From positions 1 to 38,524 of the forward strand of contig NZ_CALYQV010000015.1 in assembly GCF_945290125.1 (NCBI RefSeq): a stretch of DNA of 38,524 nucleotides, written 5' to 3'. Position 1 is the stretch's first letter. Every line of letters starts with the position of its first letter. The notes beneath the pieces are model-generated. The model was not told the DNA's origin, searched no databases, and worked only from the letters and a program-made list of their open reading frames with translations. A program made the position numbers and the translations under genes. Source of the DNA: an uncultured Lactobacillus sp. (GTDB lineage: Bacteria; Bacillota; Bacilli; Lactobacillales; Lactobacillaceae). This document shows, in pieces, positions 16,603 to 24,467 of the stretch.

Positions 16603-17520
16603 TTAAATAATATCATCTTTCTCATTTACTTGCGCTAGTTTCCAGCCAGTCATAAAGTGCTGCTCGCGTAAAGAACGTAAGTCATCATAATCGCTTTCCA
16701 AGCTATCAATTGCATCCTGCAATTTTTTGTTTTGCTTACGTATTTGGTCCAGCTCAGGATCATTAACAACGCCTTTTAAGTGCATTTTAGCTGCTAATTC
16801 GCGGCGTCTTTCCTCAAATTCACCCTTCAAAGTAGCAAGGGCATTTTCATATTTGACCAGTTTTTGATTAATTTTAGGAATTTCATTATTCAGACTGACA
16901 AACAATTCATAGGGCATGTTGGACTTAATACGGTTGCATTCCGTGCAGGATAATATCAGATTATCAAAATCATTATTATGTGACAGTGAAACCGGATCTT
17001 TGTGATCAACGCTGCGTCCGCGTCTGCCGCAATACTGACAGCGGTAATGGTATTTAGCACGAATCCGCTCACGGTCAATATAATCAACTTCATTGAGCTT
17101 AAAATCGACGTTTAAGCCTAATTTACTTAGATTTTCGGCAAAAGTAAATTCACTGCCGGGCACAAAATCAGTTTGACCCGTTTCACTGTCAATTACGGCC
17201 TGATTAAAATCATGTGCTGACAGTTGCTGCTGGGCCAATTCATTGCCGTCATAATCCTGAATAAAAGCTTCATACCGCTTGCGCACATCATTTTTAGCTA
17301 CCAAAAAAGAAGTATTGTCACTGTCTTCATCCTTACCTACAAAGGTAAACAGCAGGCATTGTGCGAAAACTTTAACTGCGCTATTGGTAAAATTCTCCGG
17401 CTTCTCTCCTCTTTGAATGCACAGATCACAGATACTGGTTAACTTGGGATTAATCAAACCTGCTTGTTTAAAATGTTTGGCATTTATGCGCAAACCGCAC
17501 GCACAGCATTGAAACTTCAC
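16603..17520 (-). CDS. HNH endonuclease-domain protein with N-terminal zinc-binding motif and coiled coil
   Basis: A 305-residue protein read from GTG 17520, the only start in the frame, with GGAG 11-12 bases upstream. The N-terminus has a likely zinc site (Cys5/Cys6/Cys8 and Cys31/Cys34). The HNH domain is at about residues 155-205, with Cys161-x2-Cys164, the DH pair at 172-173, a downstream Asn (NLI) and Cys192-x2-Cys195, the usual zinc-framed beta-beta-alpha-metal fold. Residues 212-290 are strongly charged and helical, probably a coiled coil. No membrane or secretion signal is seen. The family includes McrA-like and other DNA nucleases, but nothing nearby (no methylase, no phage or integrase genes) indicates defence or mobility. 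A cellular role cannot be assigned. Confidence 0.75.
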   Translation of the reverse strand: MKFQCCACGLRINAKHFKQAGLINPKLTSICDLCIQRGEKPENFTNSAVKVFAQCLLFTFVGKDEDSDNTSFLVAKNDVRKRYEAFIQDYDGNELAQQQLSAHDFNQAVIDSETGQTDFVPGSEFTFAENLSKLGLNVDFKLNEVDYIDRERIRAKYHYRCQYCGRRGRSVDHKDPVSLSHNNDFDNLILSCTECNRIKSNMPYELFVSLNNEIPKINQKLVKYENALATLKGEFEERRRELAAKMHLKGVVNDPELDQIRKQNKKLQDAIDSLESDYDDLRSLREQHFMTGWKLAQVNEKDDII

Positions 17521-17584
17521 TTTTAAATGTTCTCCTTAAAATTAAGACATTAATATTTAACTCAATTCTACTCAATTTAAGATA

Positions 17585-17619
17585 ATAAAAAAAGGTGGAC
17601 GTAATGTCATCCACCTTTT
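17585..17619 (-). terminator. terminator of the 46-residue protein gene
   Basis: On the minus strand AAAGGTGGA and TCCACCTTT arms are followed by a run of T and lie 20 bases past the stop at 17639. It also separates the gene from the HNH gene. Confidence 0.8.
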
Positions 17620-17638
17620 AGTCTTATTTAAAAACAAA

Positions 17639-17779
17639 CTATTTATTTTCGTCTGCTTTGGCCTTGTTCAAGAAAGCAACAACTGCTGCCACGTGCGCAA
17701 CACGTTTCTTGCCATTTCTTTTGTTCTTAGGTCTTTGGTTTGGTTCACAACCGGTGTTGTAATTCTCACCTTTACGCAT
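17639..17779 (-). CDS. small basic protein, 46 residues, function unknown
   Basis: ATG at 17779 with an AAGGAAG ribosome site opens 46 codons ending in TAG at 17639. The product begins MRKGENYNTGCEPNQRPKN, is rich in Lys/Arg in its first half, has a hydrophobic helix-like stretch (VAHVAAVVAFLNKA) and ends in a charged tail. I recall similar short hypothetical proteins in lactobacilli but know no function. A proper ribosome site, its own terminator and a palindrome in its leader support a real gene. The basic half could bind nucleic acid or membrane; this is inference. Confidence 0.7.
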   Translation of the reverse strand: MRKGENYNTGCEPNQRPKNKRNGKKRVAHVAAVVAFLNKAKADENK

Positions 17780-17797
17780 AGTACTATACTTCCTTTC

Positions 17798-17813
17798 AGA
17801 TTTTCGAAAATCT
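17798..17813. promoter_or_regulatory. 16-bp perfect palindrome in the leader of the 46-residue gene
   Basis: AGATTTTCGAAAATCT is its own reverse complement. It ends two bases before the AAAGGA ribosome site region. It may be an operator or a small hairpin over the leader. Confidence 0.4.
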
Positions 17814-17892
17814 CATATAGTTTACCACTTAAGCTATAATGAAGCAAGATTTGCTCGTACTAGATCATTTTACTGTGATTTTTAATATTAAA

Positions 17893-17947
17893 AAGCGGTT
17901 CTATTGGAACCGCTTAAAATCTAATAATATTTACTAAATATTATTAG
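17893..17947 (-). terminator. two hairpins downstream of the IscA-like gene
   Basis: AAGCGGTTC/GAACCGCTT arms (17893-17915) followed by T5 on the minus strand form a good terminator. A second perfect 12-bp AT-only hairpin (17921-17932/17936-17947) lies between it and the stop codon. Confidence 0.75.
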
Positions 17948-17956
17948 TTTATCACA

Positions 17957-18316
17957 CTAATTATTTTCACTAACTGTCATAGCAGCATCAATCACACCAC
18001 TGTCGTCAGCTAAGCTAATTGCTGCATTCTTTTCATCAACTATCAAGTTATTGCCCAAATATTGCATTTCTGCAGGACTTGTGTATAAGTCAAAGCCGGC
18101 GTTATTTTCAACTTTAATTGAAAAGTCTGGATCTTGCTTATCCAAGACCACAAATTGAAAACGAGTTCCGGCAGCACAACTGCCAGCAATATTTGAGTAT
18201 TTATTAGAACCGTCGTTTAACGATAATAAAACAACTTGCCCATCTTTCACACTCTTTTTAATCTTATCAGCAGCACCTGATTTAACGTTCATTTTAACTG
18301 TTTCGGAATTACTCAT
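17957..18316 (-). CDS. IscA/HesB-fold (iron-sulfur biosynthesis family) protein
   Basis: A 119-residue soluble protein. The stretch 'VVLLSLNDGSNKYSNIAGSCAAGTRFQFVVLDKQDPDFSIKV...LYTSPAEMQYL' resembles the HesB-like proteins of lactobacilli that are grouped with the Fe-S_biosyn family. True IscA proteins carry three conserved cysteines including a C-terminal CGC. This protein has only one cysteine (Cys47), so iron-sulfur binding is doubtful. It has an AGGAGG ribosome site just before ATG 18316. It is transcribed alone, away from the transporter gene. The name describes the fold family, not a proven role. Confidence 0.6.
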   Translation of the reverse strand: MSNSETVKMNVKSGAADKIKKSVKDGQVVLLSLNDGSNKYSNIAGSCAAGTRFQFVVLDKQDPDFSIKVENNAGFDLYTSPAEMQYLGNNLIVDEKNAAISLADDSGVIDAAMTVSENN

Positions 18317-18455
18317 TTTAATATTTCCTCCTAATCCTTAGCAATTTTCTCAAGTATAGGATATATTAAGTTATAGTGTCAAAAATTATGTTTATAGTAA
18401 AAGTATCCCTCAATCTAAAAAATTATTATTGCTAATAAGGGGAAAAAAGGTCAAA

Positions 18456-18491
18456 ATGTATATAGCGATTACAGATGATTATAACTTGTGA
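18456..18491 (+). CDS. possible 11-residue leader peptide before the SLC13-type transporter
   Basis: ATG 18456 follows AAAAGG by 5 bases and encodes MYIAITDDYNL. Its TGA (18489-18491) touches the AAAGGGG ribosome site of the transporter. The arrangement would fit translational coupling, but so short a frame may be chance. Confidence 0.25.
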   Translation: MYIAITDDYNL

Positions 18492-18504
18492 AAGGGGACA
18501 TTTT

Positions 18505-19605
18505 ATGACCGTCTTGAAAAAGGTTTTTAGCGATAAAATCCTGCAAATTACTTTTGTAATAACGATTGTCAGTCTTTTTTTTGCTAGACCGCGGTTTGAG
18601 GACATTAACTTACATACGATCTTTTCAGTCGCCGCGATGCTAATCATTATTCAAATATACGCCTACTTACACGTCCTTGATGTGCTTGCGTACAAACTGA
18701 CCAGTATTGCTGATAATATGCAAAAATTAAATATTTTATTTACGGCTTTGGCAATTATCGCGGGGATGTTTTTGGGCAATGATATAACAGCGCTTACATT
18801 GATTCCTTTATACCTAAATATTGCTAAGAGATGTGATTTGCCCCAGATTTTACCCGTTACTTTAATCGGTATGGGCGCAAACATTGGGGCTGCCTTTACT
18901 CCTTGGGGTAACCCTCATAATATCTTTTTAGTTAGTAAGTTTTCTGTTAACGCTGTCCAATTTTTTTCATGGTCTTTGCCTTATTTAATAATGGCACTGG
19001 TTATTACGCTGATTATTTCTCACTTTATTCCCCGCAAAAAAATTCCGCGGCAGGATGTTAAACAGATTAATATCAGCTTAAGACCAACAATCATTACTAC
19101 AGCAGTGTTCGCACTATTCTTCTTGGGTGTATTTAAAGTTATTAATGTTGTAATTCCGATGATTGTTGCAATTATCCTGGCATTATTAATAAACCCCAGA
19201 ATCTTGCTTAAGGTTGATTTTGCTCTGCTATTAACTTTCACATGTTTCTTTATTTTCATTAGTGATATTCAACAAATTCCGATGATTGTCAGCATTATCC
19301 ATACCATGATTAATTCAGAAACTTCAACTTACTTCACGTCAATCATCTCAAGTCAAATTATTAGTAATGTTCCTGCAACCATATTAGTTGGTAAATTTAC
19401 CCCTTACGCTAAAGCATTGTTTTTAGGTTCCAATATAGGTGGCTTTGGTTCACCGATTGGTTCAATGGCAAATATGCTTGTGCTCAAAACTTTTACCCAA
19501 AATGCGACAGTCTCAAGGGGAGAATTTTTCAAAAAATGGACTGTAATGCAGTTCATAGGTTTGCTGGTCTTGACAGTTGTAGGCTGGGGGCTTTTATTAA
19601 TTTAA
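18505..19605 (+). CDS. SLC13/ArsB-like (citrate transporter superfamily) membrane transporter
   Basis: A 366-residue integral membrane protein with about ten hydrophobic segments. I use ATG 18505 (MTVLKKVFSDKIL), which lies 7 bases after GGGG; the ATA at 18475 in frame is upstream of that site. The hairpin-loop motif 'GNDITALTLIPLYLNIAKRC' and the matching C-terminal 'SNVPATILVGKFTPY...GSNIGGFGSPIGSMANMLVL' are typical of the ion transporter superfamily members ArsB, NhaD, CitM and DASS/SLC13. The pair 'TPWGNPHNIFL' also fits. The substrate (dicarboxylate, citrate or another anion) cannot be decided. Upstream, an 11-residue leader frame overlaps its ribosome site. Lactobacilli often carry this as a single gene, as here. 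Confidence 0.75.
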   Translation: MTVLKKVFSDKILQITFVITIVSLFFARPRFEDINLHTIFSVAAMLIIIQIYAYLHVLDVLAYKLTSIADNMQKLNILFTALAIIAGMFLGNDITALTLIPLYLNIAKRCDLPQILPVTLIGMGANIGAAFTPWGNPHNIFLVSKFSVNAVQFFSWSLPYLIMALVITLIISHFIPRKKIPRQDVKQINISLRPTIITTAVFALFFLGVFKVINVVIPMIVAIILALLINPRILLKVDFALLLTFTCFFIFISDIQQIPMIVSIIHTMINSETSTYFTSIISSQIISNVPATILVGKFTPYAKALFLGSNIGGFGSPIGSMANMLVLKTFTQNATVSRGEFFKKWTVMQFIGLLVLTVVGWGLLLI

Positions 19606-19668
19606 TAATCAATTTGGTAAAGCTTTGCTAATGAAAGGTAGTATAAGCTTCTTTTTTATACTCAAAAG

Positions 19669-19694
19669 TCTCTTAATCAGTTATAATTAAGAGA
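19669..19694. promoter_or_regulatory. inverted repeat over the lemA-htpX promoter
   Basis: TCTCTTAAT (19669-19677) and ATTAAGAGA (19686-19694) are perfect 9-bp arms. The second arm overlaps a TATAAT (19682-19687). This is a good candidate operator for the lemA-htpX pair; no clear -35 is visible. Confidence 0.45.
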
Positions 19695-19712
19695 TATATA
19701 AGGAGGAAGACT

Positions 19713-20273
19713 ATGAACAGTTTAACTTGGATAATTGTAATTATTATTATTTTATTAATTGCAATCTATATTGCGGTATACAATGGCTTACAAAAAGCCA
19801 AGGTTTACACCGATGAGTCCTGGAGCCAAATTGACGTCCAATTAAAACGGCGTAATGACTTGATTCCTAATTTAGTCGAAACCACCAAAGGATATGCCAA
19901 ACATGAAAAAGAAACACTGGAAAACGTTGTGCAGCTGCGTAATCAGTTAACTAATATCCCCAGTGATGATCATGCTCAAACCTTAAAAGTTTCCAACCAG
20001 ATTTCTGATGCGCTTAAGTCTATCTTTGCATTATCAGAAAATTATCCTGACCTTAAAGCCAATCAAAACTTCTTGAAATTACAAGAGGAATTGACTAATA
20101 CTGAAAATAAAATTGCCTATTCAAGACAGCTTTATAATTCATCTGCTGCTCTATATGATCAAAAACTTTTAACCTTCCCTTCCAATATTGTTGCTCACAT
20201 TCATAGCTTTAAGAAAGTTGACTACTTACAAACTAGTGAATCTGAAAAAGAAGTACCTAAAGTTAAATTTTAA
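19713..20273 (+). CDS. lemA: LemA family membrane protein
   Basis: A 186-residue protein with one N-terminal membrane anchor (about residues 5-24), followed by the helical LemA domain. The family signature '[41 protein letters not shown]' is present, as is the later '[31 protein letters not shown]'. An AGGAGG ribosome site precedes ATG 19713. LemA is regularly paired with HtpX, and here htpX starts 16 bases downstream. The exact function is unknown; it is thought to act with the protease in envelope maintenance. Confidence 0.95.
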   Translation: MNSLTWIIVIIIILLIAIYIAVYNGLQKAKVYTDESWSQIDVQLKRRNDLIPNLVETTKGYAKHEKETLENVVQLRNQLTNIPSDDHAQTLKVSNQISDALKSIFALSENYPDLKANQNFLKLQEELTNTENKIAYSRQLYNSSAALYDQKLLTFPSNIVAHIHSFKKVDYLQTSESEKEVPKVKF

Positions 20274-20289
20274 ATACTAGGTCAGTTCT

Positions 20290-21186
20290 ATGTTATTTCA
20301 ACAAATTGCCCGCAATAAGCGCAAAACTGTGGGTATTATGGGATTGTTTGTTATTATCTTGGCACTTGTAGGTGCAGGATTAGGCTACCTTTTTAGCAAC
20401 AGACCAATTTTAGGTTTAGTTATTGCCGTGATTTTTAGTATAATTTACATGCTAATTGTCTTGCCCAATCCAGCAAACATGGTTATGAGCCTCAATCATG
20501 CCCAAGAAGTTCATGAGCAGGATAATCCTGAATTATGGCACGTTGTGCAAGATATGGCACTAGTTGGTCGTGTACCCATGCCGCGAGTATTTATTATCGA
20601 TGATCCCAGTCCTAATGCGTTTGCGACAGGTCGTGATCCGGACCATTCAGCAGTTGCAGTTACTCAAGGTTTACTCGAAATGATGAACCGTGAGGAACTG
20701 GAAGGTGTTTTGGGCCATGAGATTTCTCATATCAGAAACTACGATATTTTAGTTTCTACTATTGCTGCCGTGCTAGTCGGTGTCATTTCTTATCTTTCTG
20801 GGATTGCCAGCCGCTATATTTGGTGGATTGATGATGATCGCGATAGCGATCATAATAGTGGTGGTACTATCGTTGTCATTTTTAAGGTGATAGCAATAGC
20901 GTTTGTCTTAATTTTGGGGCCTATTTGTGCCAGTTTAGCGCAAATGGCGTTGTCACGTAACCGCGAATACCTTGCTGATGCTTCTTCAGTAGAGTTAACA
21001 CGCAATCCGCAAGGGCTAATTTCGGCGCTTGAAAAAATTGACGGCTCTGCACCAATGAAAAAAGCTGACCCCAGCAGTGCGGGAATGTATATTGAAGATC
21101 CTATGCGTAAAAAACGCAGTTTTACCCATTTGTTTGACAGTCATCCACCAATAGCGGACAGAATTAAGCGTTTAGAAAAAATGTAA
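20290..21186 (+). CDS. htpX: HtpX-type membrane zinc metalloprotease (M48)
   Basis: A 298-residue protease of the cytoplasmic membrane that degrades damaged or surplus membrane proteins. Two N-terminal membrane segments (about 13-33 and 38-58) come before the catalytic zinc motif HEISH (His143, Glu144, His147). Two more segments (about 155-172 and 198-222) follow, and the third ligand region is 'NREYLADASSVEL'. The C-terminal 'LFDSHPPIADRIKRLEKM' is standard for HtpX. It is co-transcribed with lemA and ends at a strong hairpin. Confidence 0.96.
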   Translation: MLFQQIARNKRKTVGIMGLFVIILALVGAGLGYLFSNRPILGLVIAVIFSIIYMLIVLPNPANMVMSLNHAQEVHEQDNPELWHVVQDMALVGRVPMPRVFIIDDPSPNAFATGRDPDHSAVAVTQGLLEMMNREELEGVLGHEISHIRNYDILVSTIAAVLVGVISYLSGIASRYIWWIDDDRDSDHNSGGTIVVIFKVIAIAFVLILGPICASLAQMALSRNREYLADASSVELTRNPQGLISALEKIDGSAPMKKADPSSAGMYIEDPMRKKRSFTHLFDSHPPIADRIKRLEKM

Positions 21187-21217
21187 AAAAACAACCTTTT
21201 ACTCAAGGTTGTTTTTT
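21185..21217. terminator. bidirectional terminator between htpX and the AraC-type gene
   Basis: AAAAAACAACCTT (21185-21197) and AAGGTTGTTTTTT (21205-21217) enclose TTTACTC; it overlaps the end of the AraC-type gene. Confidence 0.85.
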
Positions 21218-22154
21218 ATTTCAAATTAATATTTGCCTGCCTGAATAGTTCTGCACGCATTTGCACTGGCGTTTCATGATAATATTCACTGAACTTTTTA
21301 TAAAAGAAGGACTTGCCGCTATAACCAACACGGGTAATTATCTCTTTGACGGAAATATCTGGGCGAGCAAGTAAACTTCGTGCTTCCAGCATGCGCCTTT
21401 CATCAACATGTTCCACAAAACTTTTGCCAGTTTTTTGTTTAACCAAACTTGAAAAATAATTAGGATTAAAGCCAAAATGCTTGGCTGCATCATTAAGCGT
21501 AATGTCAGTAAAATGGGCATCAATGTATTTTTCCAGATCCGTTTTTGCAAACTGATGACTTGTTGCTGGAGCGGAAGTTAAATTTTGACTTCTGACAGCA
21601 GAAACGAAAAGCAAAGTAAGCTCTGCCATTATAGCGTTGCGGGTAAACAAGTCGTGATTAAGATATTCATCAATTATCTTTTTAAGTAGATGGGCAGATT
21701 CTGACATTAACGTTCCGTTTAATCCTAATAATTTTTTTTGCTCAAAAGTGGTATTAACTTTTTTAAGCAATTGTTTTTCATAATTGTTCATTACAGTTAG
21801 GTTGTCGAAAAAGTTCCGAACATCTATATTAGGATCAAATTCAAGCTTAACTAAAATATCTTTACTACCAGGTTTTAATATTTCATAATTGCTCTTTTTC
21901 TGTAGAAAGATGATATTACCATCATTTAGCATAAAATTCTGACTATTGATCCTCACTTTAGTTGAGCCTTTTGCCTCATATAGAATAGTCAGTCCTGTTG
22001 TTTGGTAGCGATGAATGCCCGTATTACGATTTTCTAAAAAGGCTATAAACAAATCAAAGTTGCTGTTACCTGGTTTTATTTTCACTTCATTAGTATCAGA
22101 CCTAGCCGCATCTATGATACTGGCTAAATATTGTTCCAATTTAACTGCTACCAT
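21216..22154 (-). CDS. AraC-family transcriptional regulator
   Basis: A 312-residue regulator read from ATG 22154 (MVAVKLEQYL), which follows GAGGTG by about 8 bases. A GTG at 22163 in the same frame is part of that ribosome site. The N-terminal half is a cupin-like ligand domain (about 15-105: 'RYQTTGLTILYEAKGSTKVRINSQNFMLNDGNIIFLQKKSNYEI'). The C-terminal two helix-turn-helix units (about 205-305) contain 'ITLNDAAKHFGFNPNYFSSLVKQKTGKSF' and 'ISVKEIITRVGYSGKSFFYKKFSEYY'. Such proteins usually control sugar or stress genes. The neighbours (htpX convergent, ECF module divergent) do not name a target. Confidence 0.88.
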   Translation of the reverse strand: MVAVKLEQYLASIIDAARSDTNEVKIKPGNSNFDLFIAFLENRNTGIHRYQTTGLTILYEAKGSTKVRINSQNFMLNDGNIIFLQKKSNYEILKPGSKDILVKLEFDPNIDVRNFFDNLTVMNNYEKQLLKKVNTTFEQKKLLGLNGTLMSESAHLLKKIIDEYLNHDLFTRNAIMAELTLLFVSAVRSQNLTSAPATSHQFAKTDLEKYIDAHFTDITLNDAAKHFGFNPNYFSSLVKQKTGKSFVEHVDERRMLEARSLLARPDISVKEIITRVGYSGKSFFYKKFSEYYHETPVQMRAELFRQANINLK

Positions 22155-22283
22155 TACTTTCACCTCTTATACAGTTTAGGGATTATATAGTTTTATTATA
22201 TAGCAAATTTTCATCTTCCTAATATAATTTTGTTATTTTACCTTTATTATTGCTACATGAATAACGGAAAGACCCAGTGTATC

Positions 22284-22312
22284 TAGACAACTAATTTTCT
22301 TTTCTGTATAAT
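22284..22312 (+). promoter_or_regulatory. promoter of the TPP-riboswitch transcript
   Basis: TAGACA (22284-22289), 17 bases, TATAAT (22307-22312). The riboswitch begins about ten bases downstream. Confidence 0.75.
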
Positions 22313-22321
22313 AAAATTTAA

Positions 22322-22396
22322 CATCGGGGTGCCTGTAAAGGCTGAGATTAAACCCGCAGAACCTGCTATGGATAATGCCAGCGAAGGGAAAACGAA
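22322..22396 (+). ncRNA. TPP (thi-box) riboswitch aptamer
   Basis: The conserved pieces occur in order: GGGGTGCC, GGCTGAGA, ACCC, GAACCTG, ATGGATAATGCC, GCGAAGGGA. They form the thiamine pyrophosphate aptamer. A protein frame runs through it from an ATG-like codon at 22329, which is an artefact. With the hairpin at 22406-22435 it should end transcription when TPP is plentiful. Confidence 0.95.
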
Positions 22397-22405
22397 AGAT
22401 TTTAC

Positions 22406-22435
22406 ATCGTCAGGCTATTATCCTGACGATTTTTT
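22406..22435 (+). terminator. riboswitch-controlled intrinsic terminator
   Basis: ATCGTCAGG and CCTGACGAT arms (22406-22414, 22422-22430) are followed by T6. It is placed just after the TPP aptamer and before the ATPase coding region, as an expression platform. Confidence 0.9.
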
Positions 22436-22445
22436 GGTAACTAAA

Positions 22446-23804
22446 TTGATTAAATTAAATAACCTAACATTTTCATATGATAAACAAAACCAAATTTTAA
22501 CAAACATTAATTTAAATATTCCTACAAAGCAGTTTTCATTGTTAGTTGGACCAACTGGCTGTGGTAAATCTACTTTATTGAAAATATTAGCAAAGTTATA
22601 TCCTGAATTTGCGGGACAATTAAGCGGCACTGTTACTCTGGGCGGGTTAAAGGCTGCTATGATGTTTCAAAATGCGAGTGAGCAATTTACTATGGCAACT
22701 CCTCGAGAAGAAATTATTTTTGCACTGGAAAACCTCTGCCTTAATAAGGCCCAGTATCTAAAACAGTTAAATGAAGCCGTTCAGTTTACCCAAATTGATT
22801 ATTTACTTGATCAAAAAATTAATACATTATCTGGTGGCGAACAACAAAGAGTGGCATTGGCTGTACTCATAGCGATGAATGTTGACTTGTTTTTATTTGA
22901 TGAACCCTTCGCCAGCTGTGATCCCGCTGCCCGCAAGTTCTTAATCGCTAAACTAGCACATCTGCGCGATCAAGGTAAAACAATCATCTTAAGTGACCAT
23001 GTGCTAGCTGGTTATGAAGGAATCTGCGACAATCTTTTTCAATTTCAGGGTAAACGCCTGGTACAGCTTTCTCAAGCAGAGCAGGAAAAATTGTTGCGAA
23101 AAAATACGGATTCTAATTCCTATACTTTTGTCTTACCAAAGGAAAATGACCGGTCGTGCTTTACCCTGCAAAACGTTCAGATTAGACAAAATCGTTTACT
23201 TCTGAAGCAGGAACATTTAAATATTGTTTCTGGTAAAACCACTCTGATTACAGGAGCCAACGGTGTGGGCAAAACATCGCTTTTTAATGCTCTGACTAAA
23301 ATGATCCCTTATTCAGGCAGCATCACCTACCACAACCGTGAAATTAATAAATTATCTACTCGTAAGTATTTGCTTCATGTAGGCCAAATATTTCAAACTG
23401 CGAGTGACCAGTTTATCAATGTCTCTGTTGCAGATGAAATTAACCTCAGCAAAAAAAAGCGGACTAATTCTTATTTTACTGATGACAAAATAGCTGCCGC
23501 GTTATCCTCTCTTGAGCTTGATTCACTGCTTGATCATGTCGTGTATTCATTATCCGGCGGGCAACAAAAGAAACTGCAAATTTTATTAATGTTGATTTCA
23601 GATCAGGATGTATTGCTAATTGACGAGCCACTTAGCGGTCTGGATGCAGATTCCGCTGTCAAAGTGATGTCTTTATTAAGAGAGAGTCAGAAAGCACGGA
23701 AACAAACGCTTTTAATTATCAGCCATGAGTTAAAGAATTTAGCTGATTGGTGTGATTATCACCTCATTTTTAAAGACCAGCATTTAACCTATACAAATAA
23801 GTGA
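22446..23804 (+). CDS. ECF transporter fused double ATPase (YkoD-like, thiamine-related)
   Basis: A two-domain ABC ATPase of an energy-coupling-factor vitamin transporter, 452 residues from TTG 22446. Domain 1 has GPTGCGKST (residues 35-43), LSGGEQQR and LFLFDEPF. Domain 2 has GANGVGKTS (270-278), LSGGQQKK and VLLIDEPL. The Q-loops MMFQNASEQF and IFQTASDQF are typical of cobalt/ECF ATPases. The start is uncertain: the frame is open from 22329, but that stretch is riboswitch and terminator. TTG 22446 (then IKLNNLTFSYD) fits the family N-terminus, with only a weak GG upstream, and TTG 22434 is the alternative. The TPP riboswitch ties it to thiamine, thiazole or HMP uptake. The fused layout matches YkoD of the YkoEDC system. 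Confidence 0.85.
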   Translation: MIKLNNLTFSYDKQNQILTNINLNIPTKQFSLLVGPTGCGKSTLLKILAKLYPEFAGQLSGTVTLGGLKAAMMFQNASEQFTMATPREEIIFALENLCLNKAQYLKQLNEAVQFTQIDYLLDQKINTLSGGEQQRVALAVLIAMNVDLFLFDEPFASCDPAARKFLIAKLAHLRDQGKTIILSDHVLAGYEGICDNLFQFQGKRLVQLSQAEQEKLLRKNTDSNSYTFVLPKENDRSCFTLQNVQIRQNRLLLKQEHLNIVSGKTTLITGANGVGKTSLFNALTKMIPYSGSITYHNREINKLSTRKYLLHVGQIFQTASDQFINVSVADEINLSKKKRTNSYFTDDKIAAALSSLELDSLLDHVVYSLSGGQQKKLQILLMLISDQDVLLIDEPLSGLDADSAVKVMSLLRESQKARKQTLLIISHELKNLADWCDYHLIFKDQHLTYTNK

Positions 23805-23813
23805 GGTACTATC

Positions 23814-24467
23814 ATGAATCCTAGTTTTAAATTTATCCTGGCTCTGATTATTTCTATAGAAATATCACTGAAATCAAGTTTACTAACAAACCTTTTAATC
23901 ATATTCTTTGCATTGATCTATTTAATTTATAAACACATTAAATTAAGCAATTTGTTTTTAACTCTATTTATGCCTTTAATTGCTGCTTTTACAGTTTTTG
24001 CGACTTTATACTGGTTCTCGTCACAGCCCAGCTTACAGAACGCACTAAGCTTATCTAGTCGAATTTACGTTTATACTTTGACTATCTACTGCGTTTCAAT
24101 AAGCACAACTGCTACAGAATTAGCCCGCTCTTTTGAACAATATTTTCATTTGCCCAGTAAATTTGCTTATGGAGTTTTGGCTGCTCTTAATATCGTTCCC
24201 CGAATGAGTGAGGCTGTTAAGCAAATTCGTACCGCTGGCATGATGCGGGGGGTATATTTGAGTTTTTGGTCACCGGTTCTTTATTTTAAAGCAATCTTAG
24301 TTGCTCTGAATTCCGCAGAAAATTTAGCTCAAGGTATGGCATCCCATGGTTACCGCGAAAATGCTAAACGTTCTGTCATTGCAGCTGTTCCTGTTAAAAA
24401 AAGTGACTGGCTACAGTCAATTGCAATTTTGGTTTTAGTAAATCTAGCATTATTGACGTTAAAATAA
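23814..24467 (+). CDS. ECF transporter T-component (YkoC-like transmembrane protein)
   Basis: A 217-residue membrane protein with about five membrane segments (for example 5-22, 28-45, 48-68, 80-98, 195-215). The cytoplasmic coupling helices carry 'TATELARSFEQYFHLP' and 'IRTAGMMRGVYLSF', the AR/RG motifs by which EcfT proteins contact the ATPases. It starts 9 bases after the ATPase stop with a GAGGT ribosome site, so the two form one riboswitch-controlled operon. The third partner, the substrate-binding S-component, is not encoded on either side, as the operon ends in a terminator. Confidence 0.85.
   Translation: MNPSFKFILALIISIEISLKSSLLTNLLIIFFALIYLIYKHIKLSNLFLTLFMPLIAAFTVFATLYWFSSQPSLQNALSLSSRIYVYTLTIYCVSISTTATELARSFEQYFHLPSKFAYGVLAALNIVPRMSEAVKQIRTAGMMRGVYLSFWSPVLYFKAILVALNSAENLAQGMASHGYRENAKRSVIAAVPVKKSDWLQSIAILVLVNLALLTLK

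Noticed and set aside
22329-22445. N-terminal part of the ECF ATPase frame
   Set aside because: These bases are the TPP aptamer and terminator; the ATPase fold starts after them.
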